Below, one piece after another: positions 39,518 to 49,690 of a DNA stretch of 64,000 bases. The stretch is from Phycisphaerales bacterium (GTDB taxonomy: Bacteria; Planctomycetota; Phycisphaerae; Phycisphaerales; UBA1924). Position numbers and translations under genes: made by a program. The notes under the pieces were generated by a model, which had not been told where the DNA came from, made no database searches, and worked only from the letters and a program-made list of their open reading frames with translations. The stretch covers positions 434,001 through 498,000 of the forward strand of contig JADJMV010000001.1 in assembly GCA_016709445.1 (NCBI GenBank), in the 5' to 3' direction. Numbering within the stretch: the stretch's first letter is position 1; each line of letters starts with the position of its first letter.

Positions 39518-42199
39518 ATGTCCAGCGAGCCCGCCATCCCGAACCTGACCCGGATGGATACCCATTGCCATTCCTGGGCGTCCGATGGGCCCCCGGCCGC
39601 GCTGTCCTTCCTCGGCGTGCCCGAGTGCTACTCGCCCCCGGAGAAGGTGTACGACCAGGCGCGGGCCCGGGGCATGGACTTTGTCACCATCACCGACCAC
39701 GACACCATCCGTGGCGGCATGGAGTTGGTCGAGCGGGGCTTCCAGGACTTCATCGTCGGCCAAGAGGTGAGTGTCTATTTTCCTGAGGACCGCTGCAAGC
39801 TGCATGTCCTGGTCTGGGGGCTGACGCCCCAACTCGACGAAGAACTCGCCACGCTCGGTCTCCGAAACGACGTCTACACGTTCGCACACTGGCTCTATGA
39901 GCACCAGCTCGCCCACGCCCTGGCCCACCCGCTGTACATGCAGAACGGCAGGCTCACCCGCTGGCATGTGGAACGGTGCGCCCTCCTCTTCAAGGGCTTC
40001 GAGCTCCTCAACGGCGCGCATACCGAACGTCACCGCTCGCCGCTCGAGCGGTTTCTGGACGGGCTGACCCCGGCAGGTGCAGCACCTCGTGAAGGCCCAC
40101 CACCTCGAACCGGTCTGGCGCGCATCTGGCAGAAGGCTAGCACCGGGGGCTCGGACGACCATGGATTGCTCAATATCGGACGCACCTGGACCGAGGTCCG
40201 TCCAGAGGGCGGCTCGAAGCTCCCCAGTCCTGCGGAGTTCTTCCGGGTGGCGATGACCGGGCGATGCGAGCCCGGCGGCGTCGGCGGCCACAGCGCGCTG
40301 CTCGCCCACCAGCTCACGACGGTGGGGGCCCATTTCTACGCCGATCGCCTGGCCGAGCGCCAGAATGTCAAGGGCCGCTACGTCGCCAGCCGCCTGCTCC
40401 GATTTGCCGGTGTCGATCTGCCGCGTCCATCGAAGGCCCGGTTGGCGGCGCACCTCACCCGGCAGGTCTTCCGCCGGCGCAAGAGCAAGAGCCTGCCGCT
40501 GCTCGATGCCCTCCGCGAAACGCTGAGCCCGTTGCTCGACCGCTACCCCGAGCTCCGCGAGCGTCTGGCGCCGGAGAAGTGGGACGACGGCAGTGCGCTC
40601 TCGGATCACGAGCGGATGGCACAGTTCGCCGACGAGCTGACCGCCCTGCTCACCAAGGAGCTGAGTGGTTCAAGTCTCCGTTCGCTCCGGAAGCGCGACA
40701 GGACGGGCTTGGTCGATCACGCGATCTCGTACGCGATCCTCTCGGCGACGCAGATGCCCTACATCTTCAGCCTCTTCTACCAGAACAAAGAACGGGCCTT
40801 CGTGGAACGCTTCGAGCACGAGGTCGCTCGGCCCGGCGACGGCGCGAGCGTTCTGGAGCGATCGATGCGCGTGAGCCTCTTCACCGATACGCTCGGCGAT
40901 GTCAACGGCGTCAGCAGGTTCATCCAGGATGTCGCCGGACGCGCCCGTGCCACGGGTCGAGACCTGCAGGTGATCACCTCCACGCGCCTCGCGGTGCCCT
41001 CCGAGCCCAATATCTTCAATTTCGAGCCCGTTTTCGCGACGAGCATGCCGCGATACCAGAATCTCGAGGTGGTCTTCCCGCCACTCGTGCCCATCCTGAG
41101 ACATCTGGACAGGCACCAGCCGGATTGCATCCACATCTCGACGCCCGGCCCTGTCGGCCTCATCGGTTTCCTGGCCGCCCGCATGCTCCGCGTGCCCGTG
41201 CTCGGCGTCTACCACACCGGCTTCCCCTCCTACGTGGACAACCTCTTCGAGGACCACGCCTTCACGTACGCCTGCGAGCGGTTCATGCGGTTCTTCTACA
41301 AGCCGTTCTGGGCGATCTTCACCCGGAGTCAGGACTATGTCGAATCGCTCGCGCGGCTCGGCCTCGACCGCGATCGGTGCGCCCTGATGCCCGGATTCGA
41401 GAGCGGCGCCTTCCATCCCCGCTTCCGCGACCGGTCGACGTGGGACCGATTCCCCGCGATGGATCCCGAGAGCGTCAAGGTGCTCTATGTCGGGCGAGTC
41501 AGTCTCGAGAAAACCTGCCCTTTCTCACGGCGCTGTGAAGCAGGCCCAGCACAGGCTCGTCGAGCAGGGTCTCAACGCCGAACTTGTCGTGGTCGGCGAC
41601 GGCCCCTACCGCGAGCGGATGCAGCAGGAACTCCGCAAGCACCGGGCCCATTTCCTCGGCTTCCGAAAGGGTGACGAGCTGAGCACCCTCTACGCGTCGA
41701 GCGACATCTTCGTCTTCCCGAGTGTGACGGACACGCTCGGTCAGGTTGTCATGGAGAGCCAGGGCTCGGGCCTGCCCGTGCTCGTCACCGACCAGGGCGG
41801 CCCCAAAGAGGTGGTCGACCACGGCCGGACCGGCTACGTCCTCTCGACGGCGGATCCCAACGCGTGGGTCGAGCGGATCGTCGGCCTCGTCGCCGACGAC
41901 GAGCGTCGCCCGGATGGGGGGCCGCGGCCCACGAGAGCATGCAGAGGTTCTCGCTCTCAACTCCTTCGAACACTTCTGGGACGTGCACACCAACGCCTGG
42001 CGGCACCACCTGGCCTCGCGAGGCATCCTCCCGCAGGACCCCGGCCCTCAGCCCACGAACGAGCCGGGCCGGAACTGCCCCGAACCTCTGGGGCGATCGG
42101 GGACCCTCCGGCGCCGACGACACCGCCTCTTCCGCGGCATGCCAGGACCGAGCCGACCCGCGTGTGCCCACCAAAAATGGCGAACGGCCGCGGCGATGA
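39518..42199 (+). CDS. PHP-domain phosphoesterase fused to a GT4 glycosyltransferase (several frameshifts)
   Basis: The first ~300 codons form a PHP domain: MDTHCHSWASDGPPAALSF, FVTITDHDTIRGGMELVERG, ALAHPLYMQNG and STGGSDDHGLLNIGRTW supply the metal ligands. After a ~180-residue helical spacer a GT4 domain starts at MRVSLFTDTLGDVNGVSRFI, with VPVLGVYHTGFPSYVDNLFE, KVLYVGRVSLEK, ELVVVGDGPY and, in later frames, SSDIFVFPSVTDTLGQVVME. Shifts near 41510 and 41535 fit loss of one A and one G; more occur near 41910-41950, so the true C-terminus is unclear and I end the gene at the stop at 42199, which falls inside the following terminator. The GT resembles alpha-mannosyltransferases of lipid glycosylation. 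Confidence 0.75.
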
Positions 42200-42214
42200 C
42201 CTGCCGCGGCCGTT
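42183..42214 (-). terminator. bidirectional terminator between convergent genes
   Basis: A perfect 11-bp inverted repeat, AACGGCCGCGG (42183-42193) with CCGCGGCCGTT (42204-42214), has a 10-base loop. On the minus strand it is followed by CGCCATTTTT, so it should terminate the histone-like gene; on the plus strand it is followed by TTTGCTGTGTT and could serve the glycosyltransferase gene. Confidence 0.75.
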
Positions 42215-42238
42215 TGCTGTGTTCCTTCGGCCCTCGTG

Positions 42239-42792
42239 CTAGGCAGCCCGACGAGCGGTGCGGCGAGCCGTTGTCCGGCCGCCGGCATTCCACTTGAGCG
42301 TGCGTGCGGGCTTGCGGGCCGTGGTGGTCTTGCGCGCGGTGGTGCGCTTGGCGGCCGGCTTGCGGGCCGTGGTGGTCTTGCGCGCGGTGGTGCGCTTGGC
42401 GGCCGGCTTGCGGGCCGTGGTGGTCTTGCGCGCGGTGGTGCGCTTGGTGGCCGGCTTGCGGGCCGTGGTGGTCTTGCGCGCGGTGGTGCGCTTGGCGGCC
42501 GGCTTGCGAGCCGTGGTGGTCTTGCGCTTGTGGTGCGCTTGGCGGCCGGCTTGCGAGCCGTGGTGGTCTTGCGCTTGGCGGTGCGCTTGGCGGCGGGCTT
42601 GCGGGCCGTGGTGGTCTTGCGCTTGGCGGTGCGCTTGGCGGCGGGCTTGCGGGCCGTGGTGGTCTTGCGCTTGGTGGTGCGCTTGGCGGCGGGCTTGCGG
42701 GCCTTCGCGCCGGTCCGCTTCGAAGTCGTGCGACGCTTCGTCGCGGTGTGACGCTTGGTCGTGGTCCTGCGAGCGGTGGTCCTGGTGGCCAT
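42239..42792 (-). CDS. histone-H1-like Lys/Arg/Ala/Thr-rich repeat protein (one-base frameshift near 42535)
   Basis: The gene starts at the ATG at 42792, nine bases after GGAGACA (an ATG two codons upstream is less well placed). The N-terminus is MATRTTARRTTTKRHTATKR, followed by 16-residue repeats of the type KTTTARKPAAKRTAKR. One repeat lacks a base (CTTGTGGTG instead of CTTGGCGGTG-like), shifting the frame; restored, the protein is about 184 residues and ends TARRTARRAA. Such AKP/TTK repeat proteins resemble the C-terminal tail of eukaryotic histone H1 and the Hc1/AlgP-type bacterial proteins, and bind DNA non-specifically. It likely helps compact the chromosome. Confidence 0.8.
42306..42715 (-). 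repeat. tandem 48-base coding repeat in the histone-like gene
   Basis: About eight copies of a 48-base unit (16 codons) are stacked head to tail. Units at 42318-42480 are nearly identical; later ones replace TTARKT by TAKRKT. Such near-perfect arrays are prone to expansion, contraction and assembly collapse, so copy number may be wrong. Confidence 0.88.
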
Positions 42793-42859
42793 GTGCATTG
42801 TCTCCTGATCTGGGGCCCGGCTCGAGGCGCAGCAGATCCGCTACGACGACGCCGCCGCC

Positions 42860-44159
42860 GTGACCAAGGCGGTCACCAAGCTCCGCGACCTCCCCCCCCT
42901 CGTCACCAGTTGGGAGATCGAGCGTCTCCGGTCGCTGATCGCCGAGGCCCAGGAGGGCCGCCGGTTCCTCCTCCAAGGTGGCGACTGCGCCGAGACCCTT
43001 GCCGACTGCCGCCCCGAGACCATCACCAACAAGCTCAAGATCCTGCTCCAGATGTCGCTGGTGCTCGTGCAGGGCCTCCGCAAGCCGGTCATCCGCCTTG
43101 GGCGCTTCGCCGGCCAGTACGCCAAGCCCCGCTCCAGCCCCACCGAGACTCAGAAGCTCGGCGACACCGATCTCACCCTCCCCAGCTACTTCGGCGACCT
43201 CGTCAACCAGGCGCCCTTCGATCCCGTGTCGCGCCGGCCCGACCCCCATCTCATGGTCCGGGGCTACCAGCACGCCGCGATGACGCTGAACTTCATCCGA
43301 GCCCTGATCGACGGGGGTTTCGCCGACGTCCACCACCCCGAATACTGGGACCTCTCATTCCTCCAGCATGCCAGCCTCTCCCCCGAACGCCGTGATCGCT
43401 ACGAGCAGGTCAGCCGGACACTCGCCGGGGCGCTCGAATTCATGGAGGCCCTCGGCGAAGCCAAGGTCCACGAGCTCAGCCGCGTGGAATTCTTCACCAG
43501 CCACGAGGGGCTCAACCTTCTGTACGAGAGCGCCCAGACCCGCCACGTCCCGCGCCGTACCGGCTGGTATGACCTCACGACCCATCTGCCCTGGATCGGC
43601 GAGCGGACGCGGGCGATCAGCGGCGCGCACGTCGAGTTCTTCCGCGGCATCGCCAACCCGGTGGGCGTGAAGCTCGGGCCCAAGGTCGATCCCGCCGACG
43701 CGCTCGAGCTCGTCCGCGTCCTCAACCCGGAGAACACCCCGGCAAGATCGTGCTCATCACCCGCATGGGCGCCACGAATGTGGAGCGAGCCCTGCCGGGT
43801 CTCGTCGGGCGCGATCCGGGACGCCGGCCGCCGGGTGCTGTGGGTCAGCGACCCGATGCACGGCAACGGGGATGGTCACCGCCGCGGGCGTCAAGACAAG
43901 GTCATTCGATGCGATCACCGAGGAGCTGCGCAAGACCTGCGCCGTGCACCGGGCGGCCGGCACCGTCTTCGGGGGCGTCCACTTCGAGCTGACCGGCGAG
44001 GACGTGACCGAGTGCGTCGGCGGGGCCTCCGGCGTCACCGAGGATTCACTCACCCGCAACTACGCCTCCCCCTGCGACCCCCGGCTCAATTACCAGCAAT
44101 CCCTTGAGCTGGCCTTCATCCTCTCGGACCTCCTCCGAGAGGGGGCGCAATCCACCTGA
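42860..44159 (+). CDS. class II DAHP synthase, first enzyme of aromatic biosynthesis (several frameshifts)
   Basis: The body matches plant-type (class II) 3-deoxy-D-arabino-heptulosonate-7-phosphate synthase, which joins phosphoenolpyruvate and erythrose-4-phosphate. Visible motifs are RFLLQGGDCAETLADC, VIRLGRFAGQYAKPRSSP, LPSYFGDLVNQAPF, FFTSHEGLNLLYE, and in other frames IVLITRMGATNVERALPGLV, RRVLWVSDPMHGNG, VFGGVHFELTGEDVTECVGG and RLNYQQSLELAFIL. Shifts occur near 43740, 43810 and 43868; the last is an extra G (GGGG for GGG). The conserved N-terminal WSPxSW segment is missing: upstream codons read ARLEAQQIRYDDAAA and then stop, so the gene start is lost or deleted. Confidence 0.85.
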
Positions 44160-44236
44160 TCCGGCGCCCTCGTCGCGCCCACGGATGAAGTCGCCTCCCC
44201 CATGTGCCGATCTCCGCACCCATCGGAGGTCAGCGC

Positions 44237-44596
44237 ATGGGTGAGGCAACACGAGGCTCAAGGGGCACCAAGCGGCGTCCCCGCCCCGCTCGCGACGAAA
44301 CGCCCGAGACGCTCCCCTTCGAGCGGCGGAACGATTCCCGCGTCACCTTCCGCGGCCAGGGTGTCGCGACGTTCGTCGAGCCCGATGGTCGGCTCTGGCT
44401 CACCCGGGTCACGCTCCTCGATCGGTCCGAGTCCGGGCTGGGCATCCGTGTCCCCGTCCCCGTGGCCGCCGGCTCCACCTTCGATATCGCGCTCGATGGC
44501 GGCGGGCTCTATTCCCGCGGCACCGTCCGGCACGCCGTTGCGCGGGGCGGGACCTACCGGCTCGGTCTGCAGTGCGCGCGACGCCGGGCCGCCTAG
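44237..44596 (+). CDS. PilZ-domain protein
   Basis: The 119-residue product starts at ATG 44237, seven bases after GGAGG; the in-frame GTG at 44204 is less likely. The PilZ signatures are the RxxxR-type motif ERRNDSRV and DRSESGLGI (D/NxSxxG), followed by a strand-rich core (FDIALDGGGLYSRGTVRHAV). It should bind c-di-GMP, though affinity is not readable. The pilus ATPase carrying an MshEN-type domain suggests the same second messenger. Confidence 0.85.
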   Translation: MGEATRGSRGTKRRPRPARDETPETLPFERRNDSRVTFRGQGVATFVEPDGRLWLTRVTLLDRSESGLGIRVPVPVAAGSTFDIALDGGGLYSRGTVRHAVARGGTYRLGLQCARRRAA

Positions 44597-44615
44597 CTCG
44601 ACGCCCCCTCGGGGT

Positions 44616-45195
44616 CTACGCCGGCGGCGAGCCCCGGAGGACCGAGCTTCCTCCCGCACCCTGCCCCTTCCGCCACTCCTCGCGATACCGCCGTGCCATC
44701 GCGTCGAGCGAAGACGGAATCACACGTACGTTCCCCACCGTCGACATGAAGTTCACGTCGCCGTTCCATCGGGGCACCAGGTGCACGTGCAGGTGCTGCG
44801 GCACTCCGGCGCCCGCCGCCCGGCCCTGATTGATCCCGATGTTGATCCCCTGGGGCTCCAGCGCCCGCTGCATCAGATCGGCCGCCGCCTCAACAAGCCT
44901 CCACAACTCGGCCCGCTGTGCCGGCGCATAGTCGAGCAGCGTGGGCGCCGGTTCCCCCAGCGCGGCCATCAGGTGGCCGCCGGCGTACGGGAACCGATTC
45001 AGCAGGATGAGCCCCTGCGCATCCCGCACGATCACGTGGTTGGCCTCGTCGGCCTCCGGCGTGTTCCAGTAGTCCAGCAGAATGAGCCGGATCCGGCATG
45101 TGGCGTGCCCGCTTGCTTCTCCCGCCTCGAGTGCCTCGAGGTATTCCAGCCTCCACGGGGCGAAGGGTGAAGGGATTCTCGGTGGGCTGAGTCAT
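44616..45195 (-). CDS. HIT-family nucleotide hydrolase (frameshift near 45163)
   Basis: The C-terminal frame carries the HIT motif GVPQHLHVHLVPRWNGD with the histidine triad, and ANHVIVRDAQGLILLNRFPY. Upstream in the same frame is FAPWRLEYLEALEAG, the usual start of the family (APWRxxY). The ATG at 45195 (MTQPTENPFT) is in another frame and joins if one C is removed near 45163. The corrected protein has about 192 residues, similar to Ap4A-phosphorylase-like HIT proteins. It is cytoplasmic and acts on dinucleoside or mononucleotide phosphoramidates. Confidence 0.83.
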
Positions 45196-45274
45196 GCTCC
45201 AGCGTATGAAACCCGGCGAGCCGGGGCGGTTTCCACTCCACGACCGGCGGCGGGCCGGCGGCGGATCGAGACCC

Positions 45275-46812
45275 TTGGAGGCTGTCAGCGTCAAATCTGT
45301 TCGTCTGGGTGGGCGAGGTGCGACCGAAGTGCTGGTCGTGGGGGCAGTTCAAGGGTGGCAAGGTCGAGGGCCACGCCGCCGACAAGCTCTTCGCCGAAGC
45401 GCTGGCCCGGGGCGAGGCGACGGGCGACGTCGGGCGCATCGTCGAGGTATTCCCCCAGACGGGCGCCCGGGGCAAGGGCCCGAGCCGGACCATGATCGTC
45501 GGGCTCGGTGACAAGGCCTCCTGCAACGCCGAGACATTCCGGACCATCGCCGGCGCGATCGGCCGCCGCCTCGCGCAGACGCGGGAGACGCGGGTCGAGA
45601 TCGACCTGGCCGGCGCTTGCAAGGCCGCGGGAATGGATATCCAACGTGCCGGCTGCGCCCTCGGCGAGGTTCGGCCTGATCGGCTGGAACTACGACCGGT
45701 GCCGCGGCTCGGCCACGCCGAAGAGCACCGCGACGGCGGCTGGAGGTCCGGGCCGCGGACAAGCACTTCGCGGCCGGTCTCGAACGGGGCCTCGCGGCGG
45801 CCGGACGAGCCGCCAACCTCGCCCGATCGCTGAGCCAGACACCCCGAACATCGCGACCACCGGAGTTCATGGCCGCCGAAGCCGAAAGCTCGCCCGGCAG
45901 CTCGGCCTCAAGTGCACGATTCTCCAGGGCTCCAAGCTCGACGAGGAGAAGCTCATCGGGCTCAAGACGGTGGGGGCCGCGAGCGACTGCAAGCCCTGCC
46001 TCATCCGGCTTGAGTACACCCCCAGGGGCGCATCTCGCTCGGGCAAGCCCGCGGTGCTCGTCGGCAAGACCATGACCTACGACTCCGGAGGTCTGTCGCT
46101 GAAGATCAACAACGGCATGGTGGGGATGAAGCGCGACAAGGACGGCGGCTGCGCCGTCTTCAGCGCCATGCACGCCATCGCGACCGTCATCAAGCCCAAC
46201 CGGCGTGTCGTCGCCCTGCTCAGCGTCGCCGAGAACTCGATCTCCGACGAGGCGTACCGGCCCGACGACGTGATCACCTTCCGCAACGGCGTCACGGTGG
46301 AGGTGACCAACACCGACGCCGAGGGCCGGTTGGTGCTCGCCGACGCCCTCTGCTGGGCCTGCGACAAGGAAGACCCGGCTTTCATCATCGACCTCGCCAC
46401 GCTCACCGGCGGTGTCGTGGTCGCCCTCGGTTCCACCTACGCGGGGATGTGGTGCGACGACGACAAGCTCCGTCGCCATGTCGAGGACGCGAGCGAGGCC
46501 AGCGGCGAGCGCGTGTGGCGCCTCCCGCACCACGCCGAGTACCGCGACATGATGAAGTCGCCCATCGCCGACATCCTCAACAGCAACCCCAACCGCAAGG
46601 CCCACCCCATCCAGGGGGCCGCCTTCCTGAGCTACTTCGTCGAGAAGGGCATCCCCTGGTGCCACCTCGACATCGCCGGCGTGCACGCCACCGAGAGCGA
46701 CAAGGGTCCCTTCATCGCCGGCCCGACGGGCTGGGGAACGAGGCTGCTCGCCGAGCTGATCTCCGCGCGTGAGGATCTTGGGCGCCATGCCAGTGGAGCC
46801 CCATGCGTCTGA
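45275..46812 (+). CDS. pepA: leucyl aminopeptidase, M17 family (multiple frameshifts in the N-terminal half)
   Basis: The C-terminal catalytic domain is intact in one frame: VGKTMTYDSGGLSLK, GMKRDKDGGCAVFSAMHAIA, NGVTVEVTNTDAEGRLVLAD (the family signature), LATLTGGVVVALGS and CHLDIAGVHATESDKGPF. It removes N-terminal amino acids using two metal ions. The N-terminal half is scattered over three frames: KSVRLGGRGATEVLVVG, then FKGGKVEGHAADKLFAEALA, GLIGWNYDRCRGSATPK, RAADKHFAAGLERGLAAAGR and LARQLGLKCTILQGSKLDEE. At least five one-base shifts are needed, one of them an extra G in a G run near 45340. The start is uncertain; I give the TTG at 45275. Confidence 0.82.
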
Positions 46813-47606
46813 GGTCTCTGGCCGCCAGGCGAGGGTGATCTACTTCCTGCACATCCCCAAGACCGCCGGGACGTCGCTGCGTGCCTGGCTCGAGAGCCAC
46901 TTTCCCCGGGAAGAGGTATGCCCCCAGCTCGATCCGGCGTAGCTGCTGGCGACGCCGCGTGAGGTGCTCGCTCGGTACAGGCTCATCTGCGGCCACTACG
47001 GCATGTACCTTCCCGCGCTCCTCGATCCGCCTCCCGTCATCGTCACTCTGCTCCGCGACCCGCTGTCGCGGTCGGTCTCCCACTACCGCGATATCCGGTC
47101 ACGCCCGAACCACCCGCTGTACGACGCCGTCCGCGCCCAATCGCTCGAGGAATTCGTGACCAGCGATCTGGGCGAGGTCGAGTTGCTGAACCTGCAGTGC
47201 CGGTTCCTCGCTCTCAATCACATGGAGGCCGACTTCGTCGGCCACGATCGTCTCCGACGGACCGACATGCCCGCGCTCCGTGCCGGTATTCCGACCCCGC
47301 CCTGCTTTGAGCGCCAAGCGGGCGATGACCGGGATGGCGGTGGTCGGCCTCTGCGAGCGGGTCGACGCGGCTGCGGACGCCATCGCCCGCGCGCTCCACC
47401 TCCCGCCCCCGGCCCCCATCGAACACCTCAACCCTGCCCTCTCGCCGCTTGCGCGGGACGAACTGAGCCCGCGGGTGGTGCGTCGCGTGCGTGAGCTGAC
47501 GGCCCTTGATCAGGAGATCTACAACCTCGCCGCGGGGTCGCGGGCGATTCGAGCCGGGTCCCTTGAATCGGCACGCGCGACCCCGCCCTCGTACATCCCG
47601 AGCTGA
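46787..47606 (+). CDS. sulfotransferase-family protein (in-frame stop at 46940 and frameshift near 47310)
   Basis: The ATG at 46787 overlaps the end of pepA. The PAPS-binding start is VIYFLHIPKTAGTSLRAWLE, as in the heparan/chondroitin-type Sulfotransfer_2 family. The frame then meets a TAG at 46940-46942 where GAG would give QLDPAELLATPREVL, continues as YRLICGHYGMYLPALL and VTLLRDPLSRSVSHYRDI (the 3'-phosphate-binding region), and shifts near 47310 to ERVDAAADAIARALHL and LARDELSPRVVRRVRE. Either the gene is dead or the sequence has errors. It would transfer sulfate to a glycan. Confidence 0.72.
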
Positions 47607-47611
47607 CCAGG

Positions 47612-48600
47612 CTACCAGTTCGAATTGAGTTCATAGCCCATCTGGACCAGCGCCTCCCCGGCCTCCTCCTTGAACCACCGACGGGATTGGTCGGTGAAGT
47701 AGGTGCGCCAGTCGCCCACAGCGCCCTTGCGCCGGTCGGACTTGTGGTTGTCGCCCCTGAGCCCGGGCGTCGTCTCCGAATCAGCGGTGAGCGGCGCAGC
47801 CTCGGACGGATCGAGACCGAGAAAGCTGTACATCTTGTTCCGTTCTCCCTCGGGGTCGGCGTGCAGCGCTTCGTAGGTGACCGTGTGCGCCGTCGCATCG
47901 ATCTCGCCAACCCTGATCTTCGCGACCGTCTGCATGTCGTGACGCACCTGCTCGGCCCACCGGCGACACACCGCCCGAACGAATACTTCTGACGTGAGCA
48001 GCTGATCGGGGTTCTTCTTGAAGAAGTCGCCGTCGGCGAGAAACGCCCGCCGGATCTTGACCAACTGAGCGCACGACTTGAACTCGTTGAACACACCACC
48101 GCCGTTCGCGAGTTCCAGGAGCGTCAGGCTCACCGCGACGTCGCGCCCGTCGCGGGTGATGACAAAGTGCGGCGCTCCGGGAAGGAACACCTCGAGCCTC
48201 CGAGGGGTGCGATCGCCAATCCAGTCCGCGTCGGGCTTCTGGTTGAGCAGGCGCCGATGCACAGCCGCACCGTGTCCTGGAAGCAACTCTCGGCGACCGT
48301 ATGGACCGGCTCGCGCGTCGCACGGTAGTAGGGCGCCCTCTGGAACAGGTCGAACCCTCGACGCAGCTCCTGGAACTGGAACTCTCCATCCACGAAAATC
48401 CGCGGGTGGCGAGCCAGCAGGGCGGCCAGCCATGTCGTGCCCGACCGGGCGTGACCCGTCACGAAGAACAGCTGCCTCGTCTTTCCAAATGCCCAGATGG
48501 TGTTCTTCTCGCCCTCCCGCGCGATCCGAAGGTCTCGGGTGTCGCCCAGATCAAGCCCTGTCAACGCGGTGCGTTGGTGTGCGGCCGCGACCTGCGTCAT
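47612..48600 (-). CDS. sulfotransferase-family protein (frameshift near 48255)
   Basis: The ATG at 48600 follows AAGGAGAGACAC, a clear ribosome-binding site. RQLFFVTGHARSGTTWLAALL holds the 5'-phosphosulfate loop (PSB loop), and VFLPGAPHFVITRDGRDVAVS the 3'-phosphate-binding motif. The N-terminal frame runs to about TVRLCIGACS, and the rest continues in another frame with HRRLLNQKPDADWIGDRT; one lost base fits. The end, RRWFKEEAGEALVQMGYEL, is typical of the Sulfotransfer_1 family. It lies next to the preceding sulfotransferase in convergent orientation and close to the polysaccharide cluster. Confidence 0.83.
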
Positions 48601-48877
48601 GTGTCTCTCCTTGGCGCCCGATCGACCGGACGCGTGGCCCCGCTCATCCTGGCCAATAGGGGCGGAATCGTAAGAGCAGGCCCGTCTGAACTCCAGATCG
48701 TGCCCGAGTCGCCACTCTACTCCAGCGAGGGATCTCCCAGACCCCGACACTTCCCACGACTAGCAACACCCACGCCCCGACGCCTACTTCAGCACGAGCC
48801 GCGGACTGGCGAAACTGCGGAATCGCCGGGCACGCCTCCCCGACCGGAGGCCGGCCAGCCCGATACACTCCTTAACC
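48601..48877. other. intergenic region, divergent promoters
   Basis: This 277-base region separates the sulfotransferase and the methyltransferase, which are transcribed away from each other. It presumably holds both promoters; I see no gene, hairpin terminator or convincing -35/-10 pair. Confidence 0.4.
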
Positions 48878-49690
48878 ATGCCCTCGACAACACCAGTCAT
48901 CGTGCGAACAAAGCGGTCCACGGACTTCGGCCCCAGAGCCCACCGTCGCTACTGGTGGCACCGGTTCGGCGGCCGGAGCTACGCGCCCCCGGTCTACTCC
49001 GACCTTTCCGACGAGGAATGGGCGTTGCTCGAAGACTGGTTCGAAGATTCCCAGCGGGTCGGTGCCGGCGGCGAGATGTCCATACCGATGATCTCCGTGC
49101 TCCAGGCGTTTATCATGGGCAGCGGCATCCGGTCCATCGTGCAGCTCGGGCACTACAAGGGATATTCGACCCTTATGATCGGCTTCATGCTCCGGCGCAT
49201 GGGCATCGAGAAGGGCTTGGTCTCGATCGACCTCGACCCCAAGATCACCGACTACGCCCGGGGCTGGGTCGAGCGGGCGGGGCTTGAGCCCTACGTGACG
49301 CTCTTGGTCAACGATTCGGCCGCTCCCGCGATGCCCGCGGCCGCGGAAGCGGTGCTGGGCCGTGCACCACGGTGCGTGATCATCGACTCCTCGCACCAGT
49401 ACGCCCACACGCTGCGCGAACTCGACCTCTGGTGGGGCGCTCTCGCCCCCGGCGGCATGGTGTTCCTCCACGATTGCAGCGAGTTTGCTCGCCAGTGGGA
49501 CACCACCGGCGAGGGCGGCGTCCGCCGCGCGATCCAGGAGTGGCTGGCGCGGCACCCCGAGGCGAGTTCGATGCTCCTCGAGGGCGACCCCCGCGCCGAC
49601 GACTCCACGGCCTACGCCGACGGGTGCGGTCTGGGCATCCTGCAGAAGCCCCTCGCCAACCCTGCAGGCCAGGCCGAGAAGCCCGCCTAG
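48878..49690 (+). CDS. class I SAM-dependent methyltransferase
   Basis: The 270-residue product has a Methyltransf_24-type core: SIVQLGHYKGYSTLMIGFML (SAM loop), GLVSIDLDPKITDYARGWV, and CVIIDSSHQYAHTLRELDLW followed by LAPGGMVFLHDC. It probably modifies a sugar or glycan precursor for the adjacent export system. Its last four bases overlap the convergent permease gene. Confidence 0.8.
   Translation: MPSTTPVIVRTKRSTDFGPRAHRRYWWHRFGGRSYAPPVYSDLSDEEWALLEDWFEDSQRVGAGGEMSIPMISVLQAFIMGSGIRSIVQLGHYKGYSTLMIGFMLRRMGIEKGLVSIDLDPKITDYARGWVERAGLEPYVTLLVNDSAAPAMPAAAEAVLGRAPRCVIIDSSHQYAHTLRELDLWWGALAPGGMVFLHDCSEFARQWDTTGEGGVRRAIQEWLARHPEASSMLLEGDPRADDSTAYADGCGLGILQKPLANPAGQAEKPA

Noticed and set aside
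41785..42798. 337-codon frame joining the histone-like N-terminus to an Arg/Pro/Ser-rich tail
   Set aside because: The tail after about 42535 is out of frame; the repeat pattern continues in another frame to a stop at 42239.
45309..45833. GTG-initiated frame as the start of PepA
   Set aside because: Its first residues are a shadow of GGRGATEVLVVG in the neighbouring frame, so the real start lies upstream.
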